Assembly: GCA_009377495.1 (NCBI GenBank)
Contig: WHTZ01000058.1
Coordinates: forward strand, 1-40,599
DNA: 40,599 nucleotides
Source of the DNA: Luteitalea sp.
GTDB lineage: Bacteria > Acidobacteriota > Vicinamibacteria > Vicinamibacterales > Vicinamibacteraceae
Reading direction: 5' to 3'
Shown here: positions 7,379-14,589 of the stretch, piece after piece
How positions within the stretch are numbered: position 1 is the first letter of the stretch
How the letters are laid out: every line of letters begins with the position of its first letter
Position numbers and translations under genes: made by a program
The notes under the pieces: model-generated
What the model was told of the DNA's origin: nothing
The model's input: only the letters and a program-made list of their open reading frames with translations
Databases searched by the model: none

Positions 7379-7786
7379 ATGACTGATCCGATTTCTGACA
7401 TGCTCACGCGGATTCGGAACGCCGTGCGTGGGCGACTGACGCGCGTGGACATTCCGACCTCCCGACTGAAGCTGGAGATCGCCCGGATCCTCGAGCGCGA
7501 AGGTTACATCGCTAGCTACAAGGTCGTTGACGTACAGGCTGCGGCCGAGGTGCCGCTGCCCGTGATCCGCATCACGCTGAAGTACGGATCACGAGGCGAG
7601 CGCGCGCTCTCGGGTCTCGAGCGGGTGAGCAAGCCGGGGCGGCGTGTTTACTGTGGTCGTGACGATGTCCCGCAAGTACTCGGCGGTCTCGGCGTGAGCA
7701 TCCTCACGACCTCGCGCGGGATCATGACGGGTCAGGATGCCACCACGGCCGGCGTGGGCGGCGAGGTGTTGTGTAACGTGTGGTAG
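7379..7786 (+). CDS. rpsH: 30S ribosomal protein S8 (uS8)
   Basis: uS8 binds the central domain of 16S rRNA; in E. coli it also represses the spc operon at the rplE region. The 135-residue product begins MTDPISDMLTRIRNA and ends with the RNA-binding segment LTTSRGIMTGQDA and GVGGEVLCNVW, both classical. The start ATG follows the rpsN stop by 6 bp. rplF is 14 bp downstream. Confidence 0.98.
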   Translation: MTDPISDMLTRIRNAVRGRLTRVDIPTSRLKLEIARILEREGYIASYKVVDVQAAAEVPLPVIRITLKYGSRGERALSGLERVSKPGRRVYCGRDDVPQVLGGLGVSILTTSRGIMTGQDATTAGVGGEVLCNVW

Positions 7787-7800
7787 CAGGATTCAGATCC

Positions 7801-8337
7801 ATGTCGCGCATAGGTAAGAAGCCGATTCCCATTCCACAGGGTGTGACGATCTCGCTCGATAATGGGGCCGTCGAGGTGGCGGGCCCCAAGGGCACTCTGC
7901 GCCCACACGTGCCGGCTGGCGTGCGGTTCGAGCAGCAGGAACAGCAACTCGTGGCGAAGGACACGGGTGAGTCACCCGGCTCTGGAAAGTTTCACGGCTT
8001 GGCGCGGAGCCTCGTCGCAAACGCGGTGACCGGCGTGTCCGAAGGCTTCAAGCGGGAGCTCGATATCGTCGGCGTCGGATATCGCGCTGAGGTGAAGGGC
8101 CGGCACGTGCACTTTGCGTTGGGCTACTCGCACCCGGTCGTGTTCGAAATCCCGGAAGGGATTGAGATCGCGATCGAGCGGAACACGCACCTCGTGGTGT
8201 CGGGCATCGATAAGCAACGCGTGGGACAAGTCGCCGCGAACATCCGGGCGCTGCGGAAACCGGATCCGTACAAGCAGAAAGGCGTCCGGTACACGGGCGA
8301 GGTGCTGAAGAAGAAGGTCGGGAAGACAGGCGCTTAG
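7801..8337 (+). CDS. rplF: 50S ribosomal protein L6 (uL6)
   Basis: uL6 supports the GTPase-associated (factor-binding) centre. The start is ATG 7801 (MSRIGKKPIPIPQGV), after AGCAGG; an upstream in-frame GTG (7780) lies inside rpsH and is unlikely. The product is 178 residues with two repeated L6 folds. The second carries the signature PDPYKQKGVRYTGEVLKKKVGK. The following gap (162 bp) is unusually long for this operon and rich in palindromes. Confidence 0.98.
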   Translation: MSRIGKKPIPIPQGVTISLDNGAVEVAGPKGTLRPHVPAGVRFEQQEQQLVAKDTGESPGSGKFHGLARSLVANAVTGVSEGFKRELDIVGVGYRAEVKGRHVHFALGYSHPVVFEIPEGIEIAIERNTHLVVSGIDKQRVGQVAANIRALRKPDPYKQKGVRYTGEVLKKKVGKTGA

Positions 8338-8499
8338 CCGTGCTTGCCCGGCACGAACGCGTGGAACCAGTCGAGTGTTAGTGGGCCGTGCAAGCCCGGC
8401 TTAGGCGCGGCCGCTTCGCGGCCGCGCAGACTAGTAACGAGGCCTCGCCGCCACCGAGGCTTCGTCGTTACTCAGCCGTTTGAGGCGAGGCGTCGTTAC
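8338..8499 (+). repeat. Palindrome-rich rplF-rplR spacer
   Basis: These 162 non-coding bases hold several inverted repeats. A perfect 10-bp palindrome, GCGCGGCCGC, loop TTC, GCGGCCGCGC, is at 8405-8427. An imperfect larger one runs from GTAACGAGGCCTCG (8434) to CGAGGCTTCGTCGTTAC (8455-8471). The last piece, GGCGTCGTTAC, is repeated directly before the rplR ATG (8489-8499). CGTGCAAGCCCGGC and GCTTGCCCGGCACG form another near-match pair at the left. I do not recognise a riboswitch or a ribosomal-protein binding site. Confidence 0.7.
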
Positions 8500-8874
8500 A
8501 TGAAGATACGCACGAAGAAGGATCGCCGGCAGCGCATCAAGCTGCGGATTCGCAAGAAAATGCGCGGGACGGCTGACCGGCCGCGGCTCGTCGTGTTTCG
8601 CAGCGTCGCGCACATGTCTGCGCAAGTTGTTGATGACCTGGTCGGCCGCACGGTCGCGGCTGCCTCGAGCATCGAGCCGGAAGTGCGCGGCAAGCTGACC
8701 GAGGGAGCGCGGCCAAGCAACGTCGCGGGCGCGCGCCTGATCGGCCGCGTCGTGGCCGAGCGGTCGCTCCAACAAGGCATTGCACGCGTCGTGTTCGATC
8801 GGAACGGCTTCTTGTACCACGGGCGCGTGCGTGCCGTGGCGGAAGCCGCGCGCGAGGCAGGGCTCGAGTTCTAG
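8500..8874 (+). CDS. rplR: 50S ribosomal protein L18 (uL18)
   Basis: uL18 delivers 5S rRNA to the large subunit together with L5. The start is ATG 8500 (MKIRTKKDRRQRIKLRIRKK); the frame is open back to 8344 but only through the repeat-rich spacer. The product is 124 residues with RPRLVVFRSVAHMSAQVVDD in the middle and FDRNGFLYHGRVRAVAEAAREAGLEF at the end. The TAG stop is part of the terminal TCTAGCGG of the second 97-bp element. Confidence 0.97.
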   Translation: MKIRTKKDRRQRIKLRIRKKMRGTADRPRLVVFRSVAHMSAQVVDDLVGRTVAAASSIEPEVRGKLTEGARPSNVAGARLIGRVVAERSLQQGIARVVFDRNGFLYHGRVRAVAEAAREAGLEF

Positions 8875-8966
8875 CGGACCGCGGCCAGGGCCGCGCTCCC
8901 CGACGCTCACTTGAGAACCCTGAAACTTGACACGATGCGTCAAGTTTCGGGTTCTCAAGGGTTCTA
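8870..8966 (-). repeat. 97-bp intergenic palindromic element, copy 2 (inverted)
   Basis: The reverse complement of 642-738, matching at 95 of 97 positions by hand alignment. The two differences are in the loop and near one arm base. The hairpin arms TTGAGAACCC plus GAAACTTGAC and GTCAAGTTTC plus GGTTCTCAA are intact with one G-U pair. The two different bases keep the stem foldable. The element supplies the rplR stop codon and ends 18 bp before the rpsE start. Confidence 0.93.
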
Positions 8967-8984
8967 ACGAATGAGGATGCAGTA

Positions 8985-9503
8985 ATGGAGTTCCGCGAAA
9001 AGATCGATCCGAGCCAGCTCGAGCTGCAAGACACCGTCGTCTCCATCAACCGGGTGACGAAGGTGGTCAAGGGCGGCAAGAACCTGAGCTTCAGCGCCTT
9101 GGTGGTCGTTGGCGACGGCCACGGCCACGTCGGCTTTGGTGTTGGCAAGGCGAAGGAAGTGCCGTCGGCGATCAAGAAGGGGATCGAGACCGCAAAGAAG
9201 GCGCTCATCCGCGTGCCCCTCAAGGGCACGACCGTGACGCACGCGGTCGTCGGTCGCTTCGGGGCTGGCCGCGTGTTGCTGAAGCCGGCCCCTGAGGGCA
9301 CGGGCATCATCGCCGGCGGCGCGGTGCGTGCCGTTGTGGAATCGGCAGGCATCCAAAACATCGTCACCAAGAGCCTTGGGTCAGCGAATCCGCACAACGT
9401 CGTGCGCGCGACGTTCGCCGGACTCGCGCTGCTGAAGGATCCGGTAGGGCTGGCACAGCTACGCGGCAAGGCGCTGGAGGAGCTCGTCGCGCAAGGCGCT
9501 TGA
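8985..9503 (+). CDS. rpsE: 30S ribosomal protein S5 (uS5)
   Basis: uS5 lies at the mRNA entry site and is important for decoding fidelity. The 172-residue product starts MEFREKIDPSQLELQ. It contains the S5 double-stranded RNA-binding-like domain VVSINRVTKVVKGGKNLSFSA and GDGHGHVGFGVGKAKEVPSA, then the C-terminal GTGIIAGGAVRAVVESAGI. It is separated from rplR by the 97-bp element, and rpmD follows after 7 bp. Confidence 0.98.
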   Translation: MEFREKIDPSQLELQDTVVSINRVTKVVKGGKNLSFSALVVVGDGHGHVGFGVGKAKEVPSAIKKGIETAKKALIRVPLKGTTVTHAVVGRFGAGRVLLKPAPEGTGIIAGGAVRAVVESAGIQNIVTKSLGSANPHNVVRATFAGLALLKDPVGLAQLRGKALEELVAQGA

Positions 9504-9510
9504 GGAAGCC

Positions 9511-9741
9511 ATGACGACCAAACCGTCTGTTCGAACCGCTGTCGTGCCGGAAGGCCGCAGCCTGCGCGTCACGCTGGTGCGCAGCACCATCGGTTACAAC
9601 GCGCAGCAAGCAGCGGTCGTGCGCGGCCTTGGCTTGCGGCGCGTCGGTCACACGGTCGTGGTGAACGACACCCCGTCCAGGCGTGGGATGATTGCCAAGG
9701 TGCCGCATTTGGTGAGAGTGGAAGAGGAGCGGCATTTGTAG
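9511..9741 (+). CDS. rpmD: 50S ribosomal protein L30 (uL30)
   Basis: uL30 is a small large-subunit protein that is absent from some bacteria. The 76-residue product has the L30 core LRVTLVRSTIGYNAQQAAVVRGLGLRRVGHTVVVNDTPSRRGMIAKVPHLV, which places Gly, Arg and His at the expected positions. It carries a short N-terminal extension (MTTKPSVRTAVVPEGRS) relative to the usual 58-60 residues. The TAG stop is in the GTAG head of the next repeat. Confidence 0.95.
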   Translation: MTTKPSVRTAVVPEGRSLRVTLVRSTIGYNAQQAAVVRGLGLRRVGHTVVVNDTPSRRGMIAKVPHLVRVEEERHL

Positions 9742-9798
9742 GGCGGGTCTTTAGACCCGCCGACCTGGCCGTGATCGGCGGCTGAAGCCACGCCCTAC
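9738..9798 (+). repeat. GTAG...CTAC composite palindromes, rpmD-rplO
   Basis: GTAG (9738-9741, TAG is the rpmD stop) leads into the palindrome GGCGGGTCT, loop TT, AGACCCGCC (9742-9761). A degenerate second palindrome, GCGGCTGAAGCCACGCCCTAC, follows, ending at 9798. The unit is bounded by GTAGGG and CCCTAC like the one after rplC. Just downstream, GCAGAA is repeated three times before the rplO ribosome-binding site. Confidence 0.78.
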
Positions 9799-9829
9799 GT
9801 GAGCAGAAGCAGAAGCAGAAGGTACATCG

Positions 9830-10288
9830 ATGGATTTGAGCGATCTCAAACCGCCGAAGGGCGCCAAGCGGGCGGCCAAGCGGGTCGGCCGCGGACCGGG
9901 CAGTGGCCACGGCAAGACCGCAGGCCGCGGACACAAGGGCGCCAAGTCGCGGTCGGGGTGGAGGAGCAAGCGCGGCTTCGAAGGCGGACAGATGCCGCTG
10001 CATCGGCGTCTGCCGAAGCGCGGCTTCCACAACCTGTTCCGTCAGGAGTACGCCGTGGTGAACCTCGACGTGCTGGAAGAGGCATTCGAGGCGGGCGCTG
10101 AGGTGACGCCCGACCTTTTGCGCGAGCGCGGCTTGCTGCGGGGAAAGGTACGTCCGGTCAAGGTATTGGCGCGCGGTGACATCGCCAAGGCGCTCGCGGT
10201 GAAGGCGCACAAGTTCAGCGGGAAGGCGGCTGAGAAGATCCAGGCGGCCGGTGGGTCGGTAGAGGCACTGACCGGACGCGGGGCCTAG
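9830..10288 (+). CDS. rplO: 50S ribosomal protein L15 (uL15)
   Basis: uL15 is a late-assembly large-subunit protein with a glycine- and arginine-rich extended N-terminus. The 152-residue product shows this as KRVGRGPGSGHGKTAGRGHKG, then FEGGQMPLHRRLPKRGF and the C-terminal globular part ending VEALTGRGA. The start ATG is preceded by three tandem GCAGAA hexamers, the last merging into AGAAGG, a plausible Shine-Dalgarno. secY begins 7 bp downstream. Confidence 0.97.
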   Translation: MDLSDLKPPKGAKRAAKRVGRGPGSGHGKTAGRGHKGAKSRSGWRSKRGFEGGQMPLHRRLPKRGFHNLFRQEYAVVNLDVLEEAFEAGAEVTPDLLRERGLLRGKVRPVKVLARGDIAKALAVKAHKFSGKAAEKIQAAGGSVEALTGRGA

Positions 10289-10295
10289 TGACGTT

Positions 10296-11684
10296 ATGGA
10301 GAGCTTGCGAAACATCTGGGTGATTCCGGAGCTGCGGATGCGCGTGCTGTTCACGCTCGGCTTGCTGGGCGTGTTCCGCCTCGGGTCCCAGATCACGACA
10401 CCCGGTGTCAATGCCGTGGCGATTCAGGAGCTCGCGGAGCAGTACGCGCAGAACACGATGTTCGGGCTGTACGACCTGTTCTCGGGCCAGAACCTGTCAC
10501 AGATGACGATCTTCGCGTTGGGCGTCATGCCGTACATCAGCGCGTCGATCATCATGCAGCTCCTGACCGTCGTCTCGCCGTACCTCGAGCGGCTCTCGAA
10601 AGAGGGAGAGCTGGGCCGCCGCAAGATTACGCAGTACACGCGGTACGGAACGATTCTGCTGGCGCTCGTGCAGTCGTTCACGATCGCCCTCTTCATCGAG
10701 AACTTCGGCAACGCGCCGGGTGGCATGCAGGTGGTCTACGAGCCAGGTATCGGCTTCCGGCTCATGACCGTGGTCACGCTGACGGCGGGAACGACCTTCG
10801 TGATGTGGCTCGGCGAGCAGATAACCGAGCGGGGCGTTGGCAACGGCATGTCGCTCCTGATTTTCGCCGGCATTGTCGTGGGCTTGCCGTCGGCCACGCT
10901 GACCACGCTCGACCAGATGCGAACCGGCCAGATGGGTGTCATTCGTGTGGCGCTCCTGGTTGCGCTGATGATCGTCGTGGTGGGGGTCATCGTGTTCTTC
11001 GAGCGCGCCCAGCGGCGCGTAACCGTCCAGTATGCCAAGCGTGTCGTGGGACGGCGCATGTACGGCGGCTCGAGCACGCATATTCCCCTCAAGGTGAACA
11101 CCGGCGGTGTCATCCCGGTCATCTTCGCGAGCTCCTTGCTGGCGCTGCCCGCGACGTTCGCACAAGCGTTCCCGCCGGAGAGCTGGGCGCAGCGTGCCTC
11201 CGCACAATTGCAATGGGGCATGCCGCTGTACAACTTGGCGTACGTGACGATGATCATCTTCTTCACGTACTTCTACGTGGCCATCATCTTCAAGCCGGAC
11301 GACGTGGCCGAGAACATGCGGAAGTACGGGGGATTCATCCCCGGGATTCGTCCGGGCAAGCGAACGGCGGAGTACCTCGACACGATCCTCGCGCGGATCA
11401 CGGTGGTGGGGGCGTGCTACCTGGCGGTCGTGGCGTTGTTGCCCGAGTTCCTGATGGCGGGGTTCAGGGTGGTGCAGATCCCATTCATTGGGGAGCAACT
11501 CGATGCCGCCCTTCCGCAGTTTGTGACCGAAGGCTTGAACGTGACGTTCTTTTTCGGCGGCACCTCGCTGCTGATCGTCGTTGGTGTGGCGATGGACACC
11601 GTGAACCAGGTGGAGTCGCAGCTCATCATGCGGCACTACGACGGCTTCATGAAGCGCACGCGGATCCGCGGGCGGCGTGGCTAG
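10296..11684 (+). CDS. secY: Preprotein translocase subunit SecY
   Basis: SecY is the channel of the general secretion system in the inner membrane, working with SecE, SecG and SecA. The 462-residue product has the family's ten hydrophobic segments. Signatures include FRLGSQITTPGVN (first periplasmic region), GVMPYISASIIMQLL in TM2, and the cytoplasmic loop FFERAQRRVTVQYAKR used for SecA and ribosome contact. IPLKVNTGGVIPVIFASSLL and the C-terminal LIMRHYDGFMKRTRIRGR are also typical. It lies in the usual place between rplO and adk. Confidence 0.98.
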   Translation: MESLRNIWVIPELRMRVLFTLGLLGVFRLGSQITTPGVNAVAIQELAEQYAQNTMFGLYDLFSGQNLSQMTIFALGVMPYISASIIMQLLTVVSPYLERLSKEGELGRRKITQYTRYGTILLALVQSFTIALFIENFGNAPGGMQVVYEPGIGFRLMTVVTLTAGTTFVMWLGEQITERGVGNGMSLLIFAGIVVGLPSATLTTLDQMRTGQMGVIRVALLVALMIVVVGVIVFFERAQRRVTVQYAKRVVGRRMYGGSSTHIPLKVNTGGVIPVIFASSLLALPATFAQAFPPESWAQRASAQLQWGMPLYNLAYVTMIIFFTYFYVAIIFKPDDVAENMRKYGGFIPGIRPGKRTAEYLDTILARITVVGACYLAVVALLPEFLMAGFRVVQIPFIGEQLDAALPQFVTEGLNVTFFFGGTSLLIVVGVAMDTVNQVESQLIMRHYDGFMKRTRIRGRRG

Positions 11685-11706
11685 GGCTGGGAGCAACGTG
11701 GGGCAG

Positions 11707-12402
11707 ATGACGCTCAACATCGTGATGCTCGGACCCCCCGGTGCGGGCAAGGGGACCCAAGGTGAGCGGCTCGCGCGGGAATACGGTGTGCCGCGTATCG
11801 CGACCGGCGACATCCTGCGCGAGGCGGTCGTGGCCCGCACGGAGCTCGGGTGCCTCGCGAAGGCGACGATGGAGGCGGGCCAGCTCGTGGGCGACGAGGT
11901 GATGATCGCGATCGTCAAGGGCCGGCTCTTGCAAGCGGACACGCGGCAGGGATTCGTCCTCGACGGGTTCCCGCGGACCGTGCGACAAGCGGAAGCGCTG
12001 GACGCGCTCGTGAGCGCCCGCGGCGTGCTCACGATTCTGCACATCGTGGTGCCGCTCGACGAGCTGGCTCGCCGGGTGGCCTCGCGCCGGATCTGTGGGC
12101 AGTGCGGCACGACTGCCGGTCCGCTGGCGCCGCCGGACGCGGTATGCGTGGTGTGTGGTGGGGCCCTGGTGCAGCGGACCGATGACTCGGTCGAGATCGT
12201 GCGGAAGCGCCTGCGCGTCTTCGAGCGCGAGACGGCGCCGCTCGTCCAGTACTACCAGCGGCGACCGACGTTTTTCGAGATCGACGGTAACCAATTGCCG
12301 GATCGGGTGTCGGCCGCGATGCGGTCGGCGGTCGGCGCTGCCAGCGAGGTGGGGAGCGCCGCGACAAGGACGCCCCACCGTCGTACCGCGGATCGACGGT
12401 AG
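11707..12402 (+). CDS. adk: Adenylate kinase, zinc-LID type
   Basis: This cytosolic enzyme catalyses ATP + AMP = 2 ADP. The P-loop GPPGAGKGT is at residues 9-17, TGDILRE at 33-39 is in the AMP-binding region, and DGFPRT is at 86-91. The LID carries a four-cysteine zinc site (C130, C133, C147, C150). The length is 231 residues with an Arg/Thr-rich C-terminal tail that most family members lack. ATG 11707 is chosen; an in-frame GTG at 11698 with GGGAG upstream is a real alternative. It starts 22 bp after secY. Confidence 0.96.
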   Translation: MTLNIVMLGPPGAGKGTQGERLAREYGVPRIATGDILREAVVARTELGCLAKATMEAGQLVGDEVMIAIVKGRLLQADTRQGFVLDGFPRTVRQAEALDALVSARGVLTILHIVVPLDELARRVASRRICGQCGTTAGPLAPPDAVCVVCGGALVQRTDDSVEIVRKRLRVFERETAPLVQYYQRRPTFFEIDGNQLPDRVSAAMRSAVGAASEVGSAATRTPHRRTADRR

Positions 12403-12406
12403 AGCA

Positions 12407-12430
12407 GTAGGGCGCGGCTTTAGCCGCGCC
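12407..12430 (+). repeat. GTAG-headed palindrome, adk-map
   Basis: GTAG (12407-12410) leads into GGCGCGGCT, loop TT, AGCCGCGCC (12412-12430), a perfect 9-bp inverted repeat. It is closely related to the rpsC-rplP palindrome. It is 4 bp after the adk stop and 14 bp before the map start, so here the TAG is not the stop. Confidence 0.78.
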
Positions 12431-12444
12431 ATCGGAGTAACGAT

Positions 12445-13269
12445 GTGATCGTTTGTCGGTCGCCAGCAGAAATCGAGAAGATGCGTCGCGCCAACCAACT
12501 GGTGGTGCGCATCCTGGACGAGCTGCGGGCGCTCGTCGTTCCGGGAGCGACGACGCAAGAGATCGATTGGCGTGCCGAGCAGCTCACGCGCGACGCCGGT
12601 GCAGAGCCAGCCTTCAAGGGCTACCGTGGGTTTCCGTACACGATTTGCGCGTCGCTGAACGAGCAGGTTGTACACGGCTTTCCGTCGGATCGCGCGCTCG
12701 TTCAAGGCGATATCCTGTCGATTGACATGGGTGTCCGGCTCGATGGCTATTACGGCGACTGCGCGGTCACGCTGGCCGTGGGGCGGATCGCGCCGGAAAC
12801 CGCGCGCCTGTTGCAGATCACGCGCGAAGCGCTCGACTACGGCATTGCGCAGGTGCAGATCGGGCGACGCGTGTCGGACATCGGCCACGCCGTGCAGGCG
12901 CACGTCGAGGCGCACGGGTACTCGGTGGTGCGGGAGTTCGTGGGGCACGGTGTCGGCACGCGGTTGCACGAGGAGCCACAGGTGCCGAACTACGGCCTGC
13001 CGGGCCGCGGCCCGCGGCTGGCAGCAGGCATGGTTCTGGCCATCGAGCCGATGGTCAACATGGGTAAGGCGGCGGTGCGCGTGCTGCGCGACGGCTGGAC
13101 CGCCGTGACGGTCGACGGCAGTCTCTCGGCGCACTTCGAGCACTCGGTCGCGGTGGCCGCGACCGGTCCGGACATCCTCACGCTGCTGCCCGAGACGAAT
13201 GGGACGCGCCCCCATGTCGAGCACGGCACGGCGCTCGATGCGATCAGTGCCGTGGACCCGCGCTTGTGA
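12445..13269 (+). CDS. map: Methionine aminopeptidase, type I
   Basis: It removes the initiator methionine from new proteins and is a dinuclear metalloenzyme. The 274-residue product starts at GTG 12445 (MIVCRSPAEIEKMRRANQ). All five metal ligands of the pita-bread fold are in place: D94, D105, H168, E201, E232. H78 matches the catalytic histidine. Typical segments are SLNEQVVHGFP and GHGVGTRLHEEP. It has about 25 C-terminal residues beyond the usual end. It is located next to adk and infA, as in many bacteria. Confidence 0.97.
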   Translation: MIVCRSPAEIEKMRRANQLVVRILDELRALVVPGATTQEIDWRAEQLTRDAGAEPAFKGYRGFPYTICASLNEQVVHGFPSDRALVQGDILSIDMGVRLDGYYGDCAVTLAVGRIAPETARLLQITREALDYGIAQVQIGRRVSDIGHAVQAHVEAHGYSVVREFVGHGVGTRLHEEPQVPNYGLPGRGPRLAAGMVLAIEPMVNMGKAAVRVLRDGWTAVTVDGSLSAHFEHSVAVAATGPDILTLLPETNGTRPHVEHGTALDAISAVDPRL

Positions 13270-13298
13270 AGTGTCGCGTTGCAGGTCAGTAGGCGAGC

Positions 13299-13526
13299 AT
13301 GACGGAGGAGGCGGCGGGACTCCCAGGCACGATTGTGGCACTGCTGCCGCGGCGTCTGTTTCGGGTGGCGCTCGAGTCGCAACCGGGCGGTGGGGCGGTG
13401 GTGGCGCATGCCACCGATTCCGTGCGCCGCAACTTCATTCGGCTGATCGAGGGCGACCGCGTGCTCGTGAAGCTTTCTCCCTACGATGTGACGAAGGGCC
13501 GAATCGTAGGGAAGATCACTGAGTAG
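13299..13526 (+). CDS. infA: Translation initiation factor IF-1
   Basis: IF-1 is an OB-fold factor that blocks the A site of the 30S subunit during initiation. The 75-residue product contains the diagnostic RRNFIRLIEGDRVLVKLSPYD followed by TKGRIVGKI. The N-terminal half (MTEEAAGLPGTIVALLPRRLFRVALESQPGGGAVVAHATDSV) keeps the fold pattern but is more divergent than most, with a short insertion in the loop after ALES. rpmJ follows by 4 bp. Confidence 0.95.
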   Translation: MTEEAAGLPGTIVALLPRRLFRVALESQPGGGAVVAHATDSVRRNFIRLIEGDRVLVKLSPYDVTKGRIVGKITE

Positions 13527-13530
13527 GGAC

Positions 13531-13644
13531 ATGAAAGTAAGGGCATCGGTCAAGCGCATGTGTGCAAAGTGCAAAGTGATTCGTCGGCGTGGTGTCGTGC
13601 GGATCATTTGCGACAACCCGAAGCACAAGCAGCGGCAAGGATAG
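13531..13644 (+). CDS. rpmJ: 50S ribosomal protein L36 (bL36)
   Basis: bL36 is the smallest ribosomal protein and binds 23S rRNA. This 37-codon gene starts ATG at 13531, 4 bp after infA, and encodes MKVRASVKRMCAKCKVIRRR followed by GVVRIICDNPKHKQRQG. The zinc ligands C11, C14, C27 and H32 make it the zinc-type form. It has the standard length and the standard infA-rpmJ-rpsM position. rpsM starts 7 bp downstream. Confidence 0.97.
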   Translation: MKVRASVKRMCAKCKVIRRRGVVRIICDNPKHKQRQG

Positions 13645-13651
13645 GTAGCAT

Positions 13652-14026
13652 ATGGCTCGCATAGCCGGCATCGATCTCCCGCGTCAGAAGCGGGTGGAAA
13701 TCGGACTGACGTACATCTATGGGGTCGGGCGCAAGCGCTCCACTGACATCCTCCACGCGGCGGAGGTGAGCGCCGACACGCGGGTGAAGGACCTGACCGA
13801 GGAGCACGTGCGTGCCATCAGCCGAGTCCTCGAGGAGCAGGGCGGCATCGAGGGTGACCTCCGGAAGGAGATCTCGATGAATATCAAGCGGCTCATGGAG
13901 ATCGGCTGTTACCGTGGCTTGCGGCACCGTCGGAGCGTGCCGGTGCGCGGCCAGCGGACCCACACGAACGCACGCACGCGCAAGGGGCCGCGGCGGGGCG
14001 CGATCGCCAAGAAGAAGACGGTGTAA
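13652..14026 (+). CDS. rpsM: 30S ribosomal protein S13 (uS13)
   Basis: uS13 lies in the 30S head and contacts P-site tRNA and L5. The 124-residue product begins MARIAGIDLPRQKRVEIGLTYIYGVGR. It has the helix-two-turn-helix region and the basic C-terminus GLRHRRSVPVRGQRTHTNARTRKGPRR. The length is normal. rpsK begins 3 bp after the TAA. Confidence 0.98.
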   Translation: MARIAGIDLPRQKRVEIGLTYIYGVGRKRSTDILHAAEVSADTRVKDLTEEHVRAISRVLEEQGGIEGDLRKEISMNIKRLMEIGCYRGLRHRRSVPVRGQRTHTNARTRKGPRRGAIAKKKTV

Positions 14027-14029
14027 CCC

Positions 14030-14467
14030 ATGGCCAAAGCGGAAGCAACGCCGGGCACGGCTCCCGAGACGCGAAAGAAGCCGAAGAGAAAGACATTCAA
14101 GAAGCGTGGCGAGAAGCGGGTGGTGCACCAGGGCGTGGTGCACATCCAGGCTTCGTTCAACAATACCGTCGTGACGATTACCGACACCGAAGGGAATACG
14201 GTGTCATGGTCGAGCGCCGGCGCCATCGGGTTCAAAGGCTCGCGCAAGGGCACGCCGTTTGCGGCCACGCAGGCATCGATCAACGCGGTGAGCGGGGCGA
14301 AGCAGGTCGGCATGCGCAGCGTCGACGTGCGCGTCAAGGGGCCGGGTGCTGGGCGTGAGTCCGCGATTCGCGCTCTGTCGTCGGCGGGACTCGACGTCAG
14401 GAGTGTTCGTGACGTCACGCCCATCCCGCACAACGGCTGCCGGCCGCCCAAGCGGCGGCGCGTGTAG
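14030..14467 (+). CDS. rpsK: 30S ribosomal protein S11 (uS11)
   Basis: uS11 is on the 30S platform near the E-site mRNA. The product is 145 residues; the first 35 or so are a lysine- and arginine-rich extension (KKPKRKTFKKRGEKRV). The standard core follows: GVVHIQASFNNTVVTITD, WSSAGAIGFKGSRKGTPFAA, and the C-terminal DVTPIPHNGCRPPKRRRV. The next gene is 122 bp away, behind an inverted repeat. Confidence 0.97.
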   Translation: MAKAEATPGTAPETRKKPKRKTFKKRGEKRVVHQGVVHIQASFNNTVVTITDTEGNTVSWSSAGAIGFKGSRKGTPFAATQASINAVSGAKQVGMRSVDVRVKGPGAGRESAIRALSSAGLDVRSVRDVTPIPHNGCRPPKRRRV

Positions 14468-14474
14468 TCGCGGC

Positions 14475-14550
14475 GGAAAAGGGGACAGGCCCCTTTTTCG
14501 GAACTAACGCCGACGAAAAAGCGAAAAAGGGGCCTGTCCCCTTTTTCCGG
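14475..14550 (+). repeat. Second AAAAGGGGACAGG inverted repeat, rpsK-rpsD
   Basis: Arm GGAAAAGGGGACAGG...CTTTTTCG (14475-14500) is mirrored by CGAAAAAGGGGCC...CTTTTTCC (14522-14548). It is the same arm sequence as at 5723-5790 with an extra T in the right arm and a different spacer. CGAAAAA is duplicated in the spacer at 14514-14520. It fills most of the rpsK-rpsD gap. Confidence 0.9.
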
Positions 14551-14589
14551 TTTGCGATCGGCGGGCATCGATTCAGGACAAGGGAGAAC

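Noticed and set aside
12403..12444. Rho-independent terminator between adk and map
   Set aside because: The hairpin matches the REP family and lacks a U-tract; the genes are probably co-transcribed.
10497..13341. Long minus-strand open frames across secY-adk-map (537 and 564 codons)
   Set aside because: They lie opposite well-recognised genes, have arginine/histidine/aspartate-rich compositions typical of antisense reading of GC-rich genes, and show no domains.
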